A DNA stretch of 64,000 bases, from contig NZ_PPCE01000009.1 in assembly GCF_002913715.1 (NCBI RefSeq), positions 62,001 through 126,000 of the forward strand. Direction: 5' to 3'. Below, one piece after another: positions 27,518 through 38,060 of this stretch (the stretch's first letter is position 1; every line of letters starts with the position of its first letter). This DNA is from Campylobacter concisus (GTDB lineage Bacteria > Campylobacterota > Campylobacteria > Campylobacterales > Campylobacteraceae). The translations under genes were made by a program, and so were the position numbers. A model generated the notes under the pieces. That model saw nothing but the letters and a program-made list of their open reading frames with translations. It was not told the DNA's origin and searched no databases.

Positions 27518-30500
27518 TGCCAAAAAGAACAGATATAAATACCATTTTGCTAATCGGCTCAGGCCCTATCGTCATCGGTCAAGCCTGCGAATTTGACTAC
27601 TCAGGCACGCAAGCAGCCAAGACGCTAAAAGAGCTTGGATACCGCGTAGTGCTTATCAACTCAAACCCAGCCACCATCATGACTGACCCAAATTTTGCCG
27701 ATGCAACGTATATAGAGCCGATCACAAAAGAGAGCATTTTAAAGATCATCGAAAAAGAAAATATTGATGCCATCTTGCCAACGATGGGTGGTCAAGTAGC
27801 ACTAAATGCCGCTATGGAGGTCTTTGAGAGCGGACTTTTAAAGGACGTAAAATTTCTTGGTGCAAACCCAGAAGCGATAAAAAAGGGTGAAGATAGACAA
27901 ATTTTTAAAGCGACCATGCAAAAGATCGGCATGGACTTGCCTGAGAGTAGATATGCTTATAACATGGACGACGCGCTAAATGCGGCAAATGAGATAGGCT
28001 TTCCGCTCATCATAAGAGCTAGCTATACGCTTGGTGGTGCAGGAAGTGGCGTGGCTTATAATATGGACGAGTTTAAAGAGCTAGCCAACACTGGCCTTGA
28101 CGCAAGCCCGATACATGAAATTTTGATAGAAGAGAGCTTGCTTGGCTGGAAAGAGTACGAGATGGAGGTTATCAGAGATAGAAACGATAACTGCATCATC
28201 GTCTGCTCGATCGAAAATTTTGACCCAATGGGCGTGCATACGGGCGATAGTATCACGGTTGCACCAGCTTTAACGCTAACAGATAAAGAGTATCAGGCTA
28301 TGCGTGATGCAAGCTTTGCTATACTTCGTGAGATCGGCGTTGATACTGGCGGCAGCAATGTGCAGTTTGCCATAGATCCAAAAACGGGCCGCATGATCGT
28401 TATCGAGATGAATCCACGCGTTAGCCGAAGCTCAGCGCTAGCGAGTAAGGCTACTGGCTATCCGATCGCAAAGGTCGCGACACTGCTCGCAGTTGGTTTT
28501 AGCCTAGATGAGATCAAAAACGACATAACTGGCACGCCTGCTAGCTTTGAGCCGGTGATCGACTACATTGTGACAAAAATTCCTCGCTTTACATTTGAGA
28601 AATTTCCAGGATCAAACCCATATCTAGGCACCGCGATGAAGTCAGTTGGCGAGGTCATGGCGATTGGTAGGACATTTAAAGAGAGCATCCAAAAGGCGCT
28701 TTGCAGTCTAGAGCGCGATCTTTGCGGATTTAACAGCCTTAGCCTAGAGAAAAACGCTTTGATTTATGGCATCAGAAATGCAAATGAGAGAAGAATTTTA
28801 TATCTAGCGCAAGCCTTTAGAGATGGCTTTAGCGTGGCTGAGGTGCATGAGTTTAGTAAGATCGATCCTTGGTTTTTGGAGCAAATTTATGAGATAGTTA
28901 AATTTGAAGATAAGATCGATATGGATATCTTAAATAATGAAGAGCTACTGCGAGAGGCCAAAAGTATGGGCTTTTCAGACAAGATGATAGCTGTGCTTAT
29001 AAATGAAAAAGACGATCTTGAGCTTAGCCAAAATGATATCTATTTTGCTAGGCAAAAGCTTGGCATCGAGCTTGAATACAACGAGGTTGATACTTGTGCG
29101 GGCGAGTTTAAGGCGCTAACCCCATATCTTTACTCAACCACAAATATCACTAAAATTCCTAAAAAAGAGCTAGCAAAAGACGCTAAAAAGGTGATGATAA
29201 TAGGCGGCGGTCCAAACAGGATCGGCCAGGGTATAGAGTTTGACTACTGCTGCGTGCACGCAAGCTACGCCCTAAGAGATCTTGGCATAAAAACGATAAT
29301 GTACAACTGCAATCCAGAAACCGTCTCAACCGACTACGACACGAGCGATATTTTGTATTTTGAGCCGATCGATTTTGAGCACGTTAGATCAGTCATCGAG
29401 CGTGAAAAGCCAGACGGTGTGATCGTACATTTTGGCGGCCAAACTCCACTTAAATTTGCAAAGCGTTTAAGCGTGATCGGTGCCAAGATCATCGGAACAA
29501 CCGCAAGAGTGATCGATGTGGCAGAAGACAGAAAGAAATTTAGCGAATTTATAAATAAAATAGGCGTCCTTCAACCTAAAAATGACACCGCCACTAGCTT
29601 AGAGGAAGCCTTGCAAAAGGCCGCAACTATCGGCTATCCAGTGCTTGTTCGCCCAAGCTACGTTCTAGGCGGTAGGGCGATGAGAAGGGTGCATAATGAG
29701 AGCGAACTAAAAGAGTATATGAGTGAAGCGGTCAAAGTTAGCAACCACTCGCCAGTACTACTTGATAAATTTTTACAAGATGCAAAAGAGCTCGACGTAG
29801 ACGCGATATGTGACGGCAAAGAGGTCTATATCGGTGCGATAATGGAGCACATCGAGGAGGCTGGAATTCACTCTGGCGACTCAGCTTGTATACTGCCACC
29901 GATGAGTTTAAGTGATGGAATGATAAAAAAAGTGGAGAAGCAAACCAGAGATATTGCTCTAAATTTAGGCGTTGTCGGCCTTATGAATATCCAGTTTGCT
30001 ATATATGAAAACGAGCTTTATATGATCGAGGTAAATCCTCGCGCGAGTAGGACTGTGCCGTTTGTGAGCAAGGCTACTGGCGTGCCTATGGCAAAGGTAG
30101 CGACAAGAGTTATGTGGCAAGGAAATTTACGTGAAGCGCTTAAATTTTATGATGATTACAAAGTGGTTTATGAAGATGGCGACATCCTAAAACCTCGTGT
30201 TAGCTCGCACATTTGCGTAAAAGAGTGCGTGTTGCCGTTTAATAAGCTAAGTGGCGCCGATCTCATCCTTGGTCCTGAGATGAAGAGTACGGGTGAAGTA
30301 ATGGGTATAAGCCACGATTTTGCAAGCTCGTTTGCAAAGAGCCAGATCGCTGCTAGCAATACTTTGCCAAGCAAAGGCAGGGTATTTTTAACGTTAGCTG
30401 ACGCTGATAAATCTTACGCGCCAGACCTTGCAAGAGAGCTAATAGCGCTTGGCTTTAGCATCATCGCAACTGGCGGTACGCATAAAATTTTAAGTGAAGC

Positions 30501-30777
30501 TGGCGTTGAGGCTGAGTTTGTCTATAAGATAAGCGAAGGCAGGCCAAACGTCGAAGATAGGCTCAAAAACGGCGATATCGCACTTGTTATTAACACAAGC
30601 GATACAAAATCAAGCGTGGATGATGGTAAAAAGATCCGTCAAAACGTGCTTAGATTTAAAATTCCTTACTTTACAACGATCCGCGCAGCACTTGCTGCTG
30701 CTAAGTCGCTAAGTGCAGTTCAAACTGGCAAAGCACTTGAGGTAAAAAGCTTGCAAGAGTATTTATCTAAAAAATAA
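27517..30777 (+). CDS. carB: Carbamoyl-phosphate synthase large subunit
   Basis: 1086-residue synthetase for carbamoyl phosphate, shared by arginine and pyrimidine synthesis. The two homologous ATP-grasp halves are clear: [21 protein letters not shown] at the start and the matching [22 protein letters not shown] near residue 560. A C-terminal MGS-like allosteric domain follows from about residue 950. The partner carA is 1.2 kb downstream in the same direction, beyond a terminator and two small genes, so the subunits are not in one simple operon. Confidence 0.97.
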   Translation: MPKRTDINTILLIGSGPIVIGQACEFDYSGTQAAKTLKELGYRVVLINSNPATIMTDPNFADATYIEPITKESILKIIEKENIDAILPTMGGQVALNAAMEVFESGLLKDVKFLGANPEAIKKGEDRQIFKATMQKIGMDLPESRYAYNMDDALNAANEIGFPLIIRASYTLGGAGSGVAYNMDEFKELANTGLDASPIHEILIEESLLGWKEYEMEVIRDRNDNCIIVCSIENFDPMGVHTGDSITVAPALTLTDKEYQAMRDASFAILREIGVDTGGSNVQFAIDPKTGRMIVIEMNPRVSRSSALASKATGYPIAKVATLLAVGFSLDEIKNDITGTPASFEPVIDYIVTKIPRFTFEKFPGSNPYLGTAMKSVGEVMAIGRTFKESIQKALCSLERDLCGFNSLSLEKNALIYGIRNANERRILYLAQAFRDGFSVAEVHEFSKIDPWFLEQIYEIVKFEDKIDMDILNNEELLREAKSMGFSDKMIAVLINEKDDLELSQNDIYFARQKLGIELEYNEVDTCAGEFKALTPYLYSTTNITKIPKKELAKDAKKVMIIGGGPNRIGQGIEFDYCCVHASYALRDLGIKTIMYNCNPETVSTDYDTSDILYFEPIDFEHVRSVIEREKPDGVIVHFGGQTPLKFAKRLSVIGAKIIGTTARVIDVAEDRKKFSEFINKIGVLQPKNDTATSLEEALQKAATIGYPVLVRPSYVLGGRAMRRVHNESELKEYMSEAVKVSNHSPVLLDKFLQDAKELDVDAICDGKEVYIGAIMEHIEEAGIHSGDSACILPPMSLSDGMIKKVEKQTRDIALNLGVVGLMNIQFAIYENELYMIEVNPRASRTVPFVSKATGVPMAKVATRVMWQGNLREALKFYDDYKVVYEDGDILKPRVSSHICVKECVLPFNKLSGADLILGPEMKSTGEVMGISHDFASSFAKSQIAASNTLPSKGRVFLTLADADKSYAPDLARELIALGFSIIATGGTHKILSEAGVEAEFVYKISEGRPNVEDRLKNGDIALVINTSDTKSSVDDGKKIRQNVLRFKIPYFTTIRAALAAAKSLSAVQTGKALEVKSLQEYLSKK

Positions 30778-30788
30778 TAAATTTAAGG

Positions 30789-30817
30789 CAGTTTAGCTTA
30801 TAGCTAAACTGTTTTTT
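30789..30817 (+). terminator. Rho-independent terminator after carB
   Basis: A perfect 10-bp stem, CAGTTTAGCT (30789-30798) with its complement at 30802-30811, has a 3-base loop and six T residues directly after. It lies 11 bases past the carB stop. Confidence 0.92.
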
Positions 30818-30940
30818 AAAGTATTATTAGAAGTAATAGATGTCCATATATAGCATTTTGCTTTGAATTTTAGTCTAGCTTTCATCAATCTAGTAATATT
30901 AAAGCTTATGTTTAATATAATCTCACCAAAAGGAGAGATT

Positions 30941-31381
30941 ATGAAAATTTTAAATGCTTTTTTTACGGGTATTATATTTGTCCTTGCTCCTATTTTTACG
31001 TTATTTGTTGGAATTTACAACAACTACTTTTCTTACTATGGCATAAGCGAGTATTTTAATGTTATTTTTGTTGATAATGTGCCTTTCTTATGGCTTTTGC
31101 CCGTATTTTTTATATTTGGGTATTGCTTTTTTTACGCGCCTTTTAGAAAAATTTTTAGAGCCTTTTATTTAGTTTTGTTGATAGTTTGTGCTTTTAGTTG
31201 GTATCCTGACTTTGGACGCACTTTAGGAGAGAATTATTTTATGAGTAAATCGCTATCTTTAGATATCTCATCAAATTTAGAAAATGAGCAAAAGACTGAT
31301 GGAAAGATACTTTATGATGGACGAAGAGAAATTTATTTTTTAAGAAGCGATAATAATAAAGTCGTTAAAATTTCAAAGTAA
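30941..31381 (+). CDS. Small membrane protein of unknown function
   Basis: 146 residues from the ATG at 30941, chosen because a strong AGGAGAG site lies directly upstream; the reading frame is open 26 codons further up without a ribosome site. Three membrane segments (about residues 7-27, 43-62 and 68-86) are followed by a soluble tail ending in beta-prone sequence. I recognise no family. It stands alone between the carB terminator and the DUF507 promoter. Confidence 0.75.
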   Translation: MKILNAFFTGIIFVLAPIFTLFVGIYNNYFSYYGISEYFNVIFVDNVPFLWLLPVFFIFGYCFFYAPFRKIFRAFYLVLLIVCAFSWYPDFGRTLGENYFMSKSLSLDISSNLENEQKTDGKILYDGRREIYFLRSDNNKVVKISK

Positions 31382-31430
31382 AGTTTTACCTTTATTTAGT
31401 TAAAATGGCATAAAAATTTAAAGGTTTAAA

Positions 31431-31982
31431 ATGCGTTTAAAACTCCCACACGTTCCGTATATTTCACATAAAATAGCAATAGATCTTCTAAATTGTGGTT
31501 TCGTAAGACTAAATAAAGGAATTGAGCCAATCGTAGCAAAAACAAGTGAAATTTTAACAGTCGATATTCAAAAAGAAAGAGCTTTAGATGAGCGAGCAAA
31601 TGAGCTTTTGGAGAAAAATGAAGACGAAATGCAAACTATGCAAATTGACCGTAAAAACATGTTTTGGCTCGTTAAAAAGAAGCTTGCAGGTGAATTTGAT
31701 GTAATCTTAACCCACGAAGATAGATTTAGCAATATCGCTCACAAAGTGCTTGAAACTATTTGGAAGAGTGGTCTTGTTGACTATAATGTATCTGAAAATC
31801 GCGTAAAAAATGTGATTTATAACTCAATAGACGAGTACTTAAAAAGCTATGAGAAGATAGAAGATGATGTTTATGAAATGATGCAAAATTATAAACATAA
31901 GCTAATCCCAGGAACTGATGAATATGATCTTGTCTTTGAGCGTTTGTATCAAGATGAGCTTAAAAAAAGAGGCATGCTTTGA
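31431..31982 (+). CDS. DUF507 family protein
   Basis: 183 residues, cytoplasmic, mostly helical and rich in charged residues. The N-terminus RLKLPHVPYISHKIAIDLLN and the middle segment HEDRFSNIAHKVLETIW are typical of DUF507, found in Campylobacterota and other groups without a known function. A TAAAAT -10-like box lies at 31401-31406. The stop codon shares a base with the carA ATG (TGATG), so carA is probably translated by reinitiation. The same pair occurs in C. jejuni. Confidence 0.85.
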   Translation: MRLKLPHVPYISHKIAIDLLNCGFVRLNKGIEPIVAKTSEILTVDIQKERALDERANELLEKNEDEMQTMQIDRKNMFWLVKKKLAGEFDVILTHEDRFSNIAHKVLETIWKSGLVDYNVSENRVKNVIYNSIDEYLKSYEKIEDDVYEMMQNYKHKLIPGTDEYDLVFERLYQDELKKRGML

Positions 31983-33100
31983 TGAAAGCTTACATTTATA
32001 TTGAAAATGGTGTTTTTTTAGAAGCAAAAGCTTTTGGTGCTCACGGCGAGTGTGCAGGTGAGCTCGTTTTTAATACCTCGATGACTGGCTACGAAGAGAT
32101 CATGAGCGATCCAAGCTATGCTGGTCAGTTTATCGTCTTTACGATGCCAGAAATAGGCATAGTAGGTATAAACGAAGACGATATGGAGAGTCTTAGAATT
32201 CATGCAAGTGGCGTTATAATGAGAAGCTACAACGAGACTCCGTCAAACTACCGCTCACAAAAATCTTTGGGAAAATTTTTCGAAGAGCAAGGTAAATTTG
32301 GCGTTTATGACGTTGATACTAGATACCTCACAAAGATGCTGCGTGACGAGGGTGCCTTGATGGCTTATATCTCAACGCAGATAAGCGACAAAGATGAGCT
32401 AAAACGTAGGCTTGAAAGTAGCGGACGTATAGAAAATATAAACTATGTAAAAACAGTTAGTGCAATGGATGAATATGAGCACAAAAAAGGTGCATGGGAT
32501 AGAAATTTAAAGTCATATAAGCCGCTAAAAAGTATTGGCAAAAAAATAGCTGTTTTTGACTTTGGTGTAAAGAGAAATATCTTAAACGAGCTATGTGAAA
32601 TTGGCCTTGAAGTCATCGTCGTGCCACACGACACTAAGGCTGAAATTTTAATAGAAAAATTTAAAAACGGTGAGATAAATGGGGTATTTTTATCAAATGG
32701 TCCTGGTGAGCCAAAAAATTTAAAGGCTGAAATAGGCGAGATCAAAAAGATGATTGAGGCTAAGATACCTATATTTGGCATTTGTCTTGGACATCAGTTA
32801 CTCTCAAACGCCTTTGGGTACGAGACATATAAGCTTAAATTTGGTCAGCACGGAGCAAATCACCCAGTGCTAAATTTAGAGACAAAAGCAATTGAGATAA
32901 CAACACAAAATCACAACTACAACGTGCCAGAGAGCATCGCTGAAATAGCGGTTGTGACTCATAGAAATTTATTTGACAACACAATTGAGGGTGTGAGATA
33001 CAAAGACTATCCGATCTTTTCAGTTCAGCACCACCCAGAAGCAAGTGGTGGTCCAAGTGAGAGTAAATATATATTTAAGCAGTTTTTAGAAATTTTATAA
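31982..33100 (+). CDS. carA: Carbamoyl-phosphate synthase small subunit
   Basis: Glutaminase subunit that feeds ammonia to CarB. 372 residues from ATG 31982 (an in-frame TTG one codon earlier is less likely). The N-terminal domain contains FNTSMTGYEEIMSDPSYAGQ. The C-terminal class I amidotransferase domain has the nucleophile cysteine in FGICLGHQLL and the His/Glu pair in QHHPEASGGP. Coupled to DUF507 and followed one base later by the TauE-type gene. Confidence 0.96.
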   Translation: MKAYIYIENGVFLEAKAFGAHGECAGELVFNTSMTGYEEIMSDPSYAGQFIVFTMPEIGIVGINEDDMESLRIHASGVIMRSYNETPSNYRSQKSLGKFFEEQGKFGVYDVDTRYLTKMLRDEGALMAYISTQISDKDELKRRLESSGRIENINYVKTVSAMDEYEHKKGAWDRNLKSYKPLKSIGKKIAVFDFGVKRNILNELCEIGLEVIVVPHDTKAEILIEKFKNGEINGVFLSNGPGEPKNLKAEIGEIKKMIEAKIPIFGICLGHQLLSNAFGYETYKLKFGQHGANHPVLNLETKAIEITTQNHNYNVPESIAEIAVVTHRNLFDNTIEGVRYKDYPIFSVQHHPEASGGPSESKYIFKQFLEIL

Positions 33101-33101
33101 G

Positions 33102-33767
33102 ATGCAAAATATAAACCTTTACATGATTATCTCAGTTGCATTTTTAAGTAGCTTTAGTCATTGTGTAGGTATGTGCAGCGGATTTTTGAGCTTACAGACT
33201 CTATTTTTTAAAGGCAAAAGCAAGAGAGAAATTTTAATGCTAAGTACGCTTTATAGTCTAGCTAGAATTTTTGCTTATGTAGTTTTAGGAGCTTTGTTTG
33301 GTGCCTTTGGAGCTGTTATTAGCTTTAGCATGCAAGTAAGAGGTTTGATATTTTTCATAATTGGCTTAATGATCGCGTTTATCGGCATTGCCTTGCTTTT
33401 TAGGGGCGAGCTTTTAAAATTTGTAGAGAATCAAAAGGCACTTAATTTTGTAGTAAGAATTGCAAAAACGAGGATTCAAAAGAAAAATTTAACAAATTTT
33501 TTATTACTTGGTTTTTTAAATGGCTTTTTACCTTGTGGTGTGGTTTATTATTTTTTGGCACTTGGGATTTTAAGTGCAAATTTTATTGATTCGGCTTTTA
33601 CAATGCTTGTATTTGGTCTTTGCACATTGCCAGCTATGCTTTTAGCTAGCTTTGTATTTGGAATTTTAAATGAAAAATTTAAAGACATAATGTTTAAGAT
33701 TTCAGCTAGCATAATGATAATAAATGGAATTTATCTATCATTTTTAGGATATAGAGCAAATGCTTAA
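33102..33767 (+). CDS. TauE/SafE (UreH-type) membrane protein next to the cbb3 operon
   Basis: 221 residues with six membrane segments. The N-terminal SHCVGMCSGFLS is the hallmark H-C-x-x-M-C motif of the UreH/TauE-like family, and NGFLPCGVVYY is its second conserved patch. The cysteine/methionine motif fits metal handling. Members next to ccoNOQP are thought to help supply copper for the oxidase, which is inference here. It follows carA by one base. Confidence 0.75.
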   Translation: MQNINLYMIISVAFLSSFSHCVGMCSGFLSLQTLFFKGKSKREILMLSTLYSLARIFAYVVLGALFGAFGAVISFSMQVRGLIFFIIGLMIAFIGIALLFRGELLKFVENQKALNFVVRIAKTRIQKKNLTNFLLLGFLNGFLPCGVVYYFLALGILSANFIDSAFTMLVFGLCTLPAMLLASFVFGILNEKFKDIMFKISASIMIINGIYLSFLGYRANA

Positions 33768-33847
33768 GATAGAAAAATAAGAGAAATAATTGTTAATTGC
33801 GTCAAAATTTATGAAGTTTGATAAATATAACCAAAAAGGAAGAATAA

Positions 33848-34531
33848 ATGAGCAAGATTCTTAATAATCTAACTGTTCTTATCGTTGAAAATGAGGGAGA
33901 TGGTAAAAAAATAGTACAAGAAGTTATGCGAGATAAATTCGAAAAAGTTATCACTGCTCAAAATGGCGATGAAGGACTTAAGAAATTTAAAAAATATAAT
34001 CCAAATATGGTTATAACAGACGTTTTTATGCCTATAATGAATGGCCTTGATATGGCTAAAAGTATTAAAGAAATTTCAAAAGATACACCTATTATAGTTT
34101 TTAGCACAAATAGTGAAAAAGAAACACTTCTAAAAGCGATAGATGTTGGTATTGATAAATACGTTTTAAAGCCGATTGATCTTGATGATTTTTTGGTTAC
34201 ATTAGAAAATGTTGCTAAAAATAAGATAGAAACAGCAAATATTATTCAGGTTACAAATGGATATAGTTTTAATAAAATAAAACGTGTGCTTATCAGAGAT
34301 GGTGTTGAAATTTCTCTTACAAAAAAAGAGCTTGCATTTATATCTTTACTCATAAAAAGACTTGGTACGCTTGTGCTTCACGATGAAATAAAAAATGTTG
34401 TTTGGGTTGGCGAGAGCGTGACAGAGGCTGCTATTAGGACCTTCGTTAAGCGTGTCAGAGATAAAGTCGGTAGTAATTTTATAAAAAATGTTCCTGGACT
34501 TGGTTACAAAATAGATAGAAGACTCTCCTAG
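33848..34531 (+). CDS. OmpR-type response regulator, no kinase adjacent
   Basis: 227 residues: an N-terminal receiver domain with acidic residues in VENE, phosphoacceptor Asp in ITDVFMP and Lys in VLKPID, followed by a winged-helix DNA-binding domain (about residues 140-225, LTKKELAFISLLIKR, RTFVKRVRDKVG). AAGGA precedes the ATG. In C. jejuni a regulator at this place is next to a histidine kinase gene; here none is present on either side. It lies 92 bases before ccoN, so control of the oxidase is plausible. Confidence 0.9.
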   Translation: MSKILNNLTVLIVENEGDGKKIVQEVMRDKFEKVITAQNGDEGLKKFKKYNPNMVITDVFMPIMNGLDMAKSIKEISKDTPIIVFSTNSEKETLLKAIDVGIDKYVLKPIDLDDFLVTLENVAKNKIETANIIQVTNGYSFNKIKRVLIRDGVEISLTKKELAFISLLIKRLGTLVLHDEIKNVVWVGESVTEAAIRTFVKRVRDKVGSNFIKNVPGLGYKIDRRLS

Positions 34532-34623
34532 TAAAAGAGAATTTATATTAATTAAGTCTTTTTATAGTTTTTCTACTCTAAAATAACCGAAAATTAATAT
34601 AAATTTAACTAGGAGGAAAATTT

Positions 34624-36111
34624 ATGCGACCATCCCAGTTGCTACATTATGATTATAGTGTGGCAAAACTCTTTATGTTCTCCACGATATTTTTTGGTAT
34701 TGTTGGTATGGCTATTGGTGTTTTGGTAGCTTTTCAGCTTGCCTGTCCTGATCTAAACTATATAGCTGGTGAGTATTCGGCATTTGGTAGATTGCGTCCT
34801 CTTCATACTAACGGTATCATTTTTGGTTTTATGCTCTCTGGTATATTTGCCACTTGGTATTACATAGGACAGCGTGTCCTAAAAGTATCAATGAGTGAAT
34901 CTCCATTTTTGATGTTCATTGGTAAGCTTCATTTTTGGCTTTATATACTTGTTATGATTCTAGCTGTTGTGACACTTTTTATGGGCGAGAGTACGTCTAA
35001 GGAGTATGCCGAGCTTGAGTGGCCACTAGATATTGCTGTAGTAGTAGTCTGGGTGCTTTGGGGTGTTAGTATATTTGGACTTATTGGTATTCGCCGTGAG
35101 AAGACGCTTTACATCTCAGTTTGGTATTACATTGCTACATTTCTTGGCGTTGCTATGCTTTATCTATTTAATAACATGGAAATTCCAACAAGACTAGTTA
35201 GTGGATATGGCTCATGGCTACACTCAGTTTCGATGTATGCTGGCTCAAATGATGCTTTGGTTCAGTGGTGGTACGGTCACAACGCAGTTGCGTTTGTGTT
35301 TACAGTAGCAATCATCGCCCAAATTTATTATTTCTTACCAAAAGAGAGCGGACAGCCAATATTTTCTTATAAGCTTTCGTTATTTTCATTCTGGGGCCTT
35401 ATGTTTATCTATCTTTGGGCTGGCGGTCACCACCTAATATATACTGCTGTGCCTGATTGGATGCAGACTATGGGTTCGGTTTTTTCTATTGTTTTGATTT
35501 TACCTTCTTGGGGTTCAGCTATTAATATGCTTCTTACAATGAAAGGCGAATGGACACAACTTCGCGAGAGCCCGCTTATTAAATTTATGATTCTAGCTTC
35601 AACTTTTTATATGTTTTCAACTCTTGAAGGCCCTATCTTAGCCATCAAATCTGTAAATGCACTGGCTCACTATACTGACTGGGTGCCAGGACACGTACAT
35701 GATGGCGCACTTGGCTGGGTTGGTTTTATGACTATGGCAGCACTTTATCATATGACGCCACGTGTCTTTAAGCGCGAAATTTATTCAAAATCCTTAATGG
35801 AAGCTCAATTTTGGATACAAACAACAGGTATCGTTTTATACTTTGCTTCGATGTGGATCGCCGGTATCACACAAGGTATGATGTGGAGAGCAACTGATAG
35901 CTATGGAAATTTACTCTACTCATTTATTGATACTGTTGTAGTACTTATACCTTATTATTACATTAGAGCTATTGGCGGACTTTTGTATTTGATTGGCTTT
36001 TTGATGTTTGCTTACAATATTTATAAATCAACTTCTGCTAAAGCTATTTTGGCAGAGCCAAAAAGTGCAACGCCTATGGGTAGTGCTAAAGCCAATGCGG
36101 AGGTGATGTGA
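34624..36111 (+). CDS. ccoN: cbb3-type cytochrome c oxidase subunit I
   Basis: Catalytic subunit that reduces oxygen to water with high affinity, suiting microaerobic growth. 495 residues with 12 membrane helices; the haem and CuB histidines lie in the usual places (RLRPLHTNGIIFG for a low-spin haem ligand, WWYGHNAVAF and GGHHLIYT for CuB, VHDGALGWVGF). A very strong AGGAGG site precedes the ATG. It is first of the operon ccoNOQP. Confidence 0.97.
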   Translation: MRPSQLLHYDYSVAKLFMFSTIFFGIVGMAIGVLVAFQLACPDLNYIAGEYSAFGRLRPLHTNGIIFGFMLSGIFATWYYIGQRVLKVSMSESPFLMFIGKLHFWLYILVMILAVVTLFMGESTSKEYAELEWPLDIAVVVVWVLWGVSIFGLIGIRREKTLYISVWYYIATFLGVAMLYLFNNMEIPTRLVSGYGSWLHSVSMYAGSNDALVQWWYGHNAVAFVFTVAIIAQIYYFLPKESGQPIFSYKLSLFSFWGLMFIYLWAGGHHLIYTAVPDWMQTMGSVFSIVLILPSWGSAINMLLTMKGEWTQLRESPLIKFMILASTFYMFSTLEGPILAIKSVNALAHYTDWVPGHVHDGALGWVGFMTMAALYHMTPRVFKREIYSKSLMEAQFWIQTTGIVLYFASMWIAGITQGMMWRATDSYGNLLYSFIDTVVVLIPYYYIRAIGGLLYLIGFLMFAYNIYKSTSAKAILAEPKSATPMGSAKANAEVM

Positions 36112-36776
36112 TGTTTGCTTGGTTAGAAAAAAATCCATTCTTTTTTGCAGTTTGCGTCTTTATCGTCATAGCTTATGCTGGTGTGGTAGAAATTTTACCT
36201 GACTTTGCAAATAGAGCTAGACCACTTGAGGGTACAAAACCTTATACAGTTTTAGAGCTTGCTGGAAAAAATATATATATACAAAATGGTTGCAACACCT
36301 GCCACTCACAGATGATACGTCCGTTTAAAGCAGAGACTGATAGATACGGCATGTACTCGTTAAGTGGCGAATTTGCTTATGATCGCCCTCATCTTTGGGG
36401 TTCAAAAAGAACTGGCCCAGATCTTATGCGTGTGGGTAATTATAGAACGACAGATTGGCATGAAAATCATATGTTAAACCCAGCCTCAGTTGTGCCAGGC
36501 TCGATCATGCCAGCATATCCATTTTTATTTAAGAAAAATGCTGATATAGAGACTGCTTACGCTGAAGCACTAACTGTTAAAAAGGTCTTTAATACGCCTT
36601 ATGATGAGAAAGATATGCCAGCTCTTGGTACCTTTGAGCAAGCAAATACCAACGTGAAAGAGCAGGCTGCAAGTATCGTTGAAAGTATGAAAGATGAGCA
36701 AGTAAAAAGTGCCTTTGCAAAGGGTGAAATTCGCCAGATCGTGGCACTTATCGCCTATCTAAATAGCCTAAAATAG
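36108..36776 (+). CDS. ccoO: cbb3-type cytochrome c oxidase subunit II (monohaem cytochrome c)
   Basis: 222 residues: one N-terminal membrane anchor (about 11-30) and a periplasmic cytochrome c domain with a single haem site CNTCH (near residue 63), preceded by the family segment LAGKNIYIQNG. A methionine ligand is expected in SIMPAYPFL. It overlaps ccoN by four bases (ATGA). Confidence 0.96.
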   Translation: MMFAWLEKNPFFFAVCVFIVIAYAGVVEILPDFANRARPLEGTKPYTVLELAGKNIYIQNGCNTCHSQMIRPFKAETDRYGMYSLSGEFAYDRPHLWGSKRTGPDLMRVGNYRTTDWHENHMLNPASVVPGSIMPAYPFLFKKNADIETAYAEALTVKKVFNTPYDEKDMPALGTFEQANTNVKEQAASIVESMKDEQVKSAFAKGEIRQIVALIAYLNSLK

Positions 36777-36785
36777 GAGTTAGTA

Positions 36786-36995
36786 ATGGACATTAGAGAA
36801 CTTCAAGCTTATGGCTATTTTATTTTGACAGCATTCTTAGCTATCACTTTGTACGCTTATTTTTTTCATCTTTACAAAAGCGAAAAGCAAGGTAGAAGAA
36901 ATTATGAGAAGTATTCAAGATTAGCCCTAGATGATGAGATCGGTAGTAAAATTTTAGAGCAAAAGGCTACAAAGGAGAGCGTATGCAATGGCTAA
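36786..36995 (+). CDS. ccoQ: cbb3-type cytochrome c oxidase subunit IV (CcoQ)
   Basis: 69 residues with one membrane segment (about 9-29, GYFILTAFLAITLYAYFFHLY), followed by a charged cytoplasmic tail. Position and topology match CcoQ, which stabilises the oxidase complex. AGGAGT precedes the ATG by seven bases. It overlaps ccoP by 13 bases. Confidence 0.88.
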   Translation: MDIRELQAYGYFILTAFLAITLYAYFFHLYKSEKQGRRNYEKYSRLALDDEIGSKILEQKATKESVCNG

Positions 36996-37846
36996 ATTTA
37001 GAAGATAATATAAATTTACTTGCGTTAATAGGTGCCATCTTAATTATCGTACTAACTGTCGTTGTAGCTGGCAAGTATGTTGGTCAAATGAAAGTTAAAA
37101 AAGATGAAAGCGTAGAGCTTAGCGAGCATAACTGGGACGGAATAGGCGAGTATAAAAATCCAGTTCCATTTGGTTGGGCGGTAGTTTTTTTACTAACGCT
37201 TGTTTGGGCGATTTGGTATTATTTACTTGGTTATCCACTAAATTCTTACTCACAAATCGGTGAATATAATAAAGAGGTAAAAGAGGCAAACGCTAAATTT
37301 GAAAAAGAGTATGCAAAGCCAAGCAAAGAAACGCTTCATGCTATGGGAGAGAGCGTATTTTTAGTGCAATGCTCAGCATGTCATGGTATCACAGGCGATG
37401 GCATTGGTGGCAAAGCTGCAAATTTACAAATTTGGGGTAGCGAACAAGGAATAATTTATACGATACTAAATGGTTCAAAAGGGCTTGATTATCCTATGGG
37501 CGAGATGCCAGCAGGGCTAGCCGATGCTGATGGAGCAAAGGCTATCGCAGCTTATGTAGCAAAAGAGATAAGTGCTATAAAAAGTACAAAAAATGAAAAT
37601 TTAGTAGCTATGGGAAAAGAGCTTTACGCAGCTTGTGCAGCTTGTCACGGAGATGATGGCAAAGGCATGGATGGTATGTCGGCTGATCTTAGTAAATATG
37701 GTTCAAGTGAGTTCATCGTAGATGTACTAAATCGTGGTAAAAACGGCAACATCGGTGTTATGCCTAAATTTAATGATGGCAGATTAAACGAGATACAACA
37801 AAAAGCAGTTGGCGAATATGTCATATCGCTATCAAAGGGCGAATAA
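36983..37846 (+). CDS. ccoP: cbb3-type cytochrome c oxidase subunit III (dihaem cytochrome c)
   Basis: 287 residues: two N-terminal membrane helices (about 9-27 and 58-80) and two periplasmic cytochrome c domains with haem sites CSACH and CAACH. The segment HNWDGIGEYKNPVPFGWA between the helices is the CcoP signature. It passes electrons from soluble cytochrome to CcoO. Its stop overlaps the following DUF4006 gene by one base. Confidence 0.96.
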   Translation: MQWLNLEDNINLLALIGAILIIVLTVVVAGKYVGQMKVKKDESVELSEHNWDGIGEYKNPVPFGWAVVFLLTLVWAIWYYLLGYPLNSYSQIGEYNKEVKEANAKFEKEYAKPSKETLHAMGESVFLVQCSACHGITGDGIGGKAANLQIWGSEQGIIYTILNGSKGLDYPMGEMPAGLADADGAKAIAAYVAKEISAIKSTKNENLVAMGKELYAACAACHGDDGKGMDGMSADLSKYGSSEFIVDVLNRGKNGNIGVMPKFNDGRLNEIQQKAVGEYVISLSKGE

Positions 37847-38058
37847 TGGAAAATAAAAATAGAAATATCTTTGCTTTAAACGGTATTAGCGGTTATTTGG
37901 TGGCAGTTTTGCTTTTGCTATCTATCCTTGGCGTACTTACTTATATTGGTATTGGCTTGCAAAAAGATGTAGCAACCAAACCTTACTCATTAAAAGATGC
38001 AAGTAGCATTGAGATGAAGAGCGTTGATAACGCTAAACACGTCATTATAAAGGAGTAG
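37846..38058 (+). CDS. DUF4006 family small membrane protein
   Basis: 70 residues with one membrane segment (about 15-37). The N-terminal NGISGYLVAVLLLLSILGVLTYIGIG matches DUF4006, a family I know only from Campylobacterota and related cbb3 operons. It is coupled to ccoP by a one-base overlap and followed two bases later by a 33-residue membrane peptide. It probably assists oxidase assembly or stability. Confidence 0.75.
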   Translation: MENKNRNIFALNGISGYLVAVLLLLSILGVLTYIGIGLQKDVATKPYSLKDASSIEMKSVDNAKHVIIKE

Positions 38059-38060
38059 TG

